Source of the DNA: Capitulum mitella | Taxonomy: Eukaryota; Arthropoda; Thecostraca; Pollicipedomorpha; Pollicipedidae | Assembly (NCBI GenBank): GCA_030062745.1 | Contig: CP099842.1 | Location: 2,356,001 to 2,420,000, forward strand | Reading direction: 5' to 3' | DNA: 64,000 nucleotides | In this document: positions 60,101-64,000 of the stretch, piece after piece | Position numbering within the stretch: the first letter of the stretch is position 1 | How the letters are laid out: each line of letters starts with the position of its first letter | Position numbers and translations under genes: made by a program | The notes under the pieces: generated by a model | The model's input: the letters and a program-made list of their open reading frames with translations, nothing else | Databases searched by the model: none | Told to the model about the DNA's origin: nothing

Positions 60101-63100
60101 AAGTAATGCCTGACTTATCCAAGAGCATAACCCTATTTTTATCTTTACCAGCTCCCAAGGTGCGGCACAGTTGCATTTCTCCGGCCGCGTCGTTCCATCT
60201 CCCACAGTTTTTTTCTGGGGATCAGCGGAAATGGCGGTAAAATGGCGCTCGCAAGAATCATAGTGTTGAATGATAATTACAGTTATTATATCGCATTATC
60301 CAACACAATCGCCGTACAATGAGCAGGATTTTGCTGGCAATTTTATAGCGCTATGGAAACCGTGACTCTGACTTTTTCCCAGTCCAGAACTTGCTTCGTC
60401 TGGAATGGAGACATTTAGTTGCAAAACATACATTTTTGTCATCTGACGTTAAGCCGTGTAACAAGTGTAATTTATTAGATAGCCATGCTTCATGGGATAA
60501 CCAGGCTTTATCTCAGTGATGCTGCACACAAAAACTTTGGAATGTCCGCAGAACTGAGAGAAGATGCTCTGAGTGGCAGGTCTCATCTGTGTTTTTACAC
60601 GTAGGCATACAACCATTAGCAAGAGCGTGGGATATTGGTTGTGGGAGATTATTTCCATTGGTCATCAGAAGACTGCATTGTTCTAGTATTATATCCGTAT
60701 TATAATACCATATAATTTCCGACATTATGCTACCAAAAATCGGGGAAAAATGTGAGGTATAGTTCCCTTGTTCTCGTCTTGATAGCCGGTGCAGTATTGG
60801 TAAACATCAAAGTTTCCTCCGCGGTTTGCGGCTGTTCTAGGAAAGCGTCATTACAGGCAGAAAAGCAGATTGAGTACACAGATTCAAGTCAAACAAATAG
60901 TAAAAAAACGCCAACAGTTGCACCCATACGCATTATACAATCGTATCCAACGCCTAGAACTTCAAATACGCGGTACGCGGTAACCATAAGTTGTCTTCAA
61001 ATAACATATATGAGTGGGTTAATTAATTTTTGCGAACGTTTTTGGACGAAACCGTCCTTAGAGTTGGTGAACGTAAGCAGAGTTAAATGGTAGAGCAGCC
61101 AGTCTTCACGAATATTTCGCCTGTATCACTTTTCAAGGCACATCCCAGACTTAAAGCAACTTCTACATTTTACAGTCACTATGGCTGCTACTTTCGACGC
61201 TTCTATGCCATTTGATATGTGTCATTGCATTCGAAGCAACGATGACGCTAACGATGCAAATGCTTTCATTTAAAACCTACCGTCGGCATGAGTCCATAGA
61301 ATCTGAGGTTCTCCAGATTCCAATAGAACGCCCGTAAAATGACCAGCATAACAAGACAAGCATTACGAACCGATCGATCATTTCAGCCACTTCACGGATG
61401 ACGAATGGACAAACCTGGCGGCGGAATGCCTCCAATTTTATGACGCCGCCCCCGGTGTCGCGCGGAGCGACAGGCTCAGAGGGTGCCGACGCTGTCCCCA
61501 CTCCTACGCGTCCATTCCTCCCGTGTCGACGATCATTAGGAACATGCCGAGGCGATGGAATCTATCAGAGGCGGCATCCAGCGCGCGGGCCGAACGCCTT
61601 CCCAAAAATCGCACCCAACACCCGAGCCAGACCCGTGTCGCCGGCCGCGGGCAAGAAGGGCACGAGCCGCCGGCCAGTCCGGCCTCGCGCCGGCCTGAGA
61701 ACCGTTCATGGGCCACTGTTGCCGGAGGCCCGTGCATGCTTCACGACGTCTGGTAATGGCCCTTGCCTGCTGTTTTTTCTTCTGCACTGCAGCGCCACAG
61801 TCAAGGTCACGGAATGAATGGAGAGGCCGGCATTCAGTGCAGCCGCCTCGCGCTTATCAGATGCCGCGCCGGCCGGCCGGTCCCGCCTCTGCAGATGTTG
61901 GGGGAGGGGGTGACCGATTCTCCTCTCTGCGACGTCCGGGCAGTTGCACTCAAACGGCGACTCTCTGTCGGCGCAGGGAACGAATCACACGGCGAGCGCC
62001 CCTCGAGTCGACTCCGACGATCTGGTCTGGTGTCCACGGCGAAGCTGCATGGGCGCCCTTCCTGGCGGCGCGGTGCCGGCATTTCCTTCTGCGCCGGATC
62101 AGCTGGTTTCCTGTCGCGTGGTCTGTTCTTGTCGAGTCGGGTCGCGCCGGCACGCGGAGTCGCTGCCGTTTCCTCGACGCCCGAGCTGTTCTAAGTGTGC
62201 AAGATGTAATCGACGGCTCTTGGGCTATCTAAATGGCCGAATTATCTCGGCGTAGATACTTGGTCGGAGATTGGGCCAGTTGGTGAGTTCACTGACCGAG
62301 TGCCGGGACCCGTGGACTGCAGATCTGGGTGTGGATTTCGCAACTCACATATGTCGAGGCCAGATGTCAATTTCTCGTGTTCAACTCAACGTTTTCCTTA
62401 TTTCTTTATTTCATATCATCGCCAACATGGCCTCCACTGACGCCAATGACCGGCGAAATCAGCTGGAAGACATACGACAAAGCACAACACAGAATAAACG
62501 CACATAGGCCAAAAGACGTTATGCCAACAGTCAGAAGAAACAGTCGCTGCAAGAAATGGACAAGTAGCAACGGAGCGACATGGCTGTAGTATATTACAAG
62601 CAGTGAGGCAGACGAAACACTATCCTTGGCTGACACAAGCATGGGCTGCTCTGCAATCCGCAGACGATCTGTGATTCACGTCTGCAATTTGCGCCAATAT
62701 TTACATAAACACGTGGTTATCGTGGTCGGAGTTGCATTCCGCAAACAGGCTTATGGGATCTAGCTGTCACTGGGTGGTCCATTCATGGGCTGGGCGCAAT
62801 TTCGCTGCCAGATAAAGAAATATATGCACTGCACAACGACGATTTATAGATGAATGAAATGTTTCGAGACTGTTTCTAAGGAAAAACATCGCCATCACAA
62901 GCATCCCAAAGAATAGTTTCCTCAACATCTTCTTTCTCCTGTGGTCACAGGAAATATTTTGCGTGCTGGTGAAAAAAGCCGATGTTTTCATTAATATCTT
63001 GTAGTCCGCATTCCTCAGTTTTATGTACTGATGCATGATACATTAAGCCCTTCGTTCCTAAGCCCTGCCGTTCCTTAAGTAGGGCACCTGAACAAAAAGC

Positions 63101-63748
63101 GTGAATTTTTCCGTCAATACTCAACAAGGTTTCGCGTCAAACTTGAATCGACATCAAACAAATCTGCTAAGTCGCCACGGTCTCTGAAAATGTGCTCTTC
63201 GTTGTATCTTATTAACTACGAAGCCATTTCCAGTCTTTATGACATTTAAGCACTCGGTTTCGAGTCCTCGGGAGTTGACGGCTAAACCTAAAACGCCGCC
63301 AAAGCCCTGAGCGCGCGCCACAGCGCGCCGCCTCCGCCGCAGTCCCTAGCCGCCGGGGACTCTGCGCACTGCGTCCTCGTCCGCGGCGGACTCCCGCCCG
63401 TCAGTGCCGGACTCCCAGGGCGGATTCGGCGGACTCTTATCTCTTGCGTCTGCCCGCCGCCAGAGGCCGCACCGACGTCCGACGACAAGCAATTCATTTT
63501 GATAGGCATCCGTCGGCGACGGCCAGTTTTTACGCAGCGACCGCATGCCGTCGGTATGTTTAATACATAATTCAAATATTTCCGACACTGATATCTACTT
63601 AGAGATGTTTGTTTTTTCGCCGGTACGCCCGATTTCAAAGGTCGGGTGGGTTTTTACACTTCTAACCGCGGTAACTACACGGTTCAATGGGCCACAGACC
63701 ACGCCGATAACATTATAATTGGACAAAAACGAAACGGACGATATTCGT
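57157..63748. other. No gene recognised
   Basis: Mostly AT-rich, with CpG-dense blocks at about 58400-58640, 59150-59400, 61440-61740 and 63290-63500. A short CATGA pentamer repeat lies near 57705-57722. Confidence 0.5.
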
Positions 63749-63932
63749 TTAATCGAGCGGAAGGCACTGGGCCCTGCGACCCTGGTAACGGCCCTGATCT
63801 CCAGCGTCTCTGTACTGCATCATGGCGTTCAGTTTGAACAGGTCGAACAGGTCGGTATGCCGGTCATCCGGCAAAACCAGTCCAGGAAATTGCGGGTACT
63901 TGATAACGTGGACAGCATTGCACTGTCGTGTT
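63749..63932 (-). CDS. Candidate terminal exon of an unrecognised gene at the right edge
   Basis: On the minus strand a pyrimidine-rich stretch ends in CCGCTCCCCAG, a good acceptor, followed by an open frame of 60 codons ending in TAA. The frame starts TRQCNAVHVIKYPQF and continues through LVLPDDRHTDLFDLFKLNAM. Codon use is rich in CTG, GAC and CAG, as in the CycD exons. No domain is recognised. If real, the upstream part of the gene lies beyond 64000. The frame could also end at an internal donor. A chance open frame behind a chance acceptor remains possible. Confidence 0.35.
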
Positions 63933-64000
63933 CTGGGGAGCGGGTTAAAAAAGGAGGTGGTGCGACGGCGGATTTTCACGCGTGCCCCAGATTTCCATCG

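Noticed and set aside
60752-61093. Apparent secreted protein with a signal peptide
   Set aside because: The frame starts with GTG, not ATG. The only nearby ATG (60750) is in another frame and is followed at once by TGA, and no acceptor or domain supports an exon.
1-64000. Retroelement or virus-derived coding remnants
   Set aside because: I saw no reverse transcriptase, integrase, capsid or envelope-like motif in any open frame and no pair of long terminal repeats. Old, very decayed copies cannot be excluded by eye.

Overview
The window reads as animal nuclear DNA, not bacterial or viral. It has a spliced gene with GT-AG introns, dispersed and tandem repeats, transposon remnants, and long non-coding tracts in which CpG-dense GC-rich blocks (runs of CCGGCCGG-type sequence, GCC/GGC triplets) alternate with AT-rich stretches. 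The one gene I recognise is a cyclin D with invertebrate-type divergence. An arthropod, perhaps a crustacean, is my best guess from general appearance only; nothing here fixes the species.

The gene is a complete five-exon cyclin D on the minus strand (coding 53256 down to 34044; exons 53029-53256, 52108-52323, 46074-46245, 37408-37550, 34044-34202). Spliced, it gives 305 residues with the N-terminal LxCxE motif, the cyclin box, and the C-terminal TPTDVR phosphodegron. The intron phases (0, 0, 1, 0) match, as far as I recall, those of vertebrate CCND genes. It fills about 19 kb, most of it in introns 2 and 3. A CpG-dense segment with CCAAT, CAGCTG and C-rich elements lies just upstream and is the likely promoter.

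Left of the gene (1-33 kb) I see no convincing gene. This part holds a tRNA-like SINE fragment (about 0.7 kb), a 1.2-kb TTAA-flanked piggyBac-type non-autonomous transposon (3631-4851) carrying nuclear-receptor-like palindromes, several minisatellites (30-bp unit at 5.9-6.4 kb, 41-bp at 13.8 kb, about 31-bp at 18 kb, about 84-bp at 24 kb, about 55-bp at 33 kb), polypurine tracts and strong hairpins. Right of the gene (54-64 kb) there is a probable DNA-transposon remnant (56.2-57.2 kb) and one candidate exon of an unrecognised gene at the right edge (63749-63932, minus).

The most unusual observations are three. A 40-bp minisatellite has its first unit in the coding end of cyclin D exon 3 and spans its splice donor, so donor-like copies lie in the intron. 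A 228-bp block appears with no difference that I can see at 8.1 kb and again inside cyclin D intron 3. The piggyBac-type element has G9/C8-rich self-palindromic ends and an internal ecdysone-receptor-type site.
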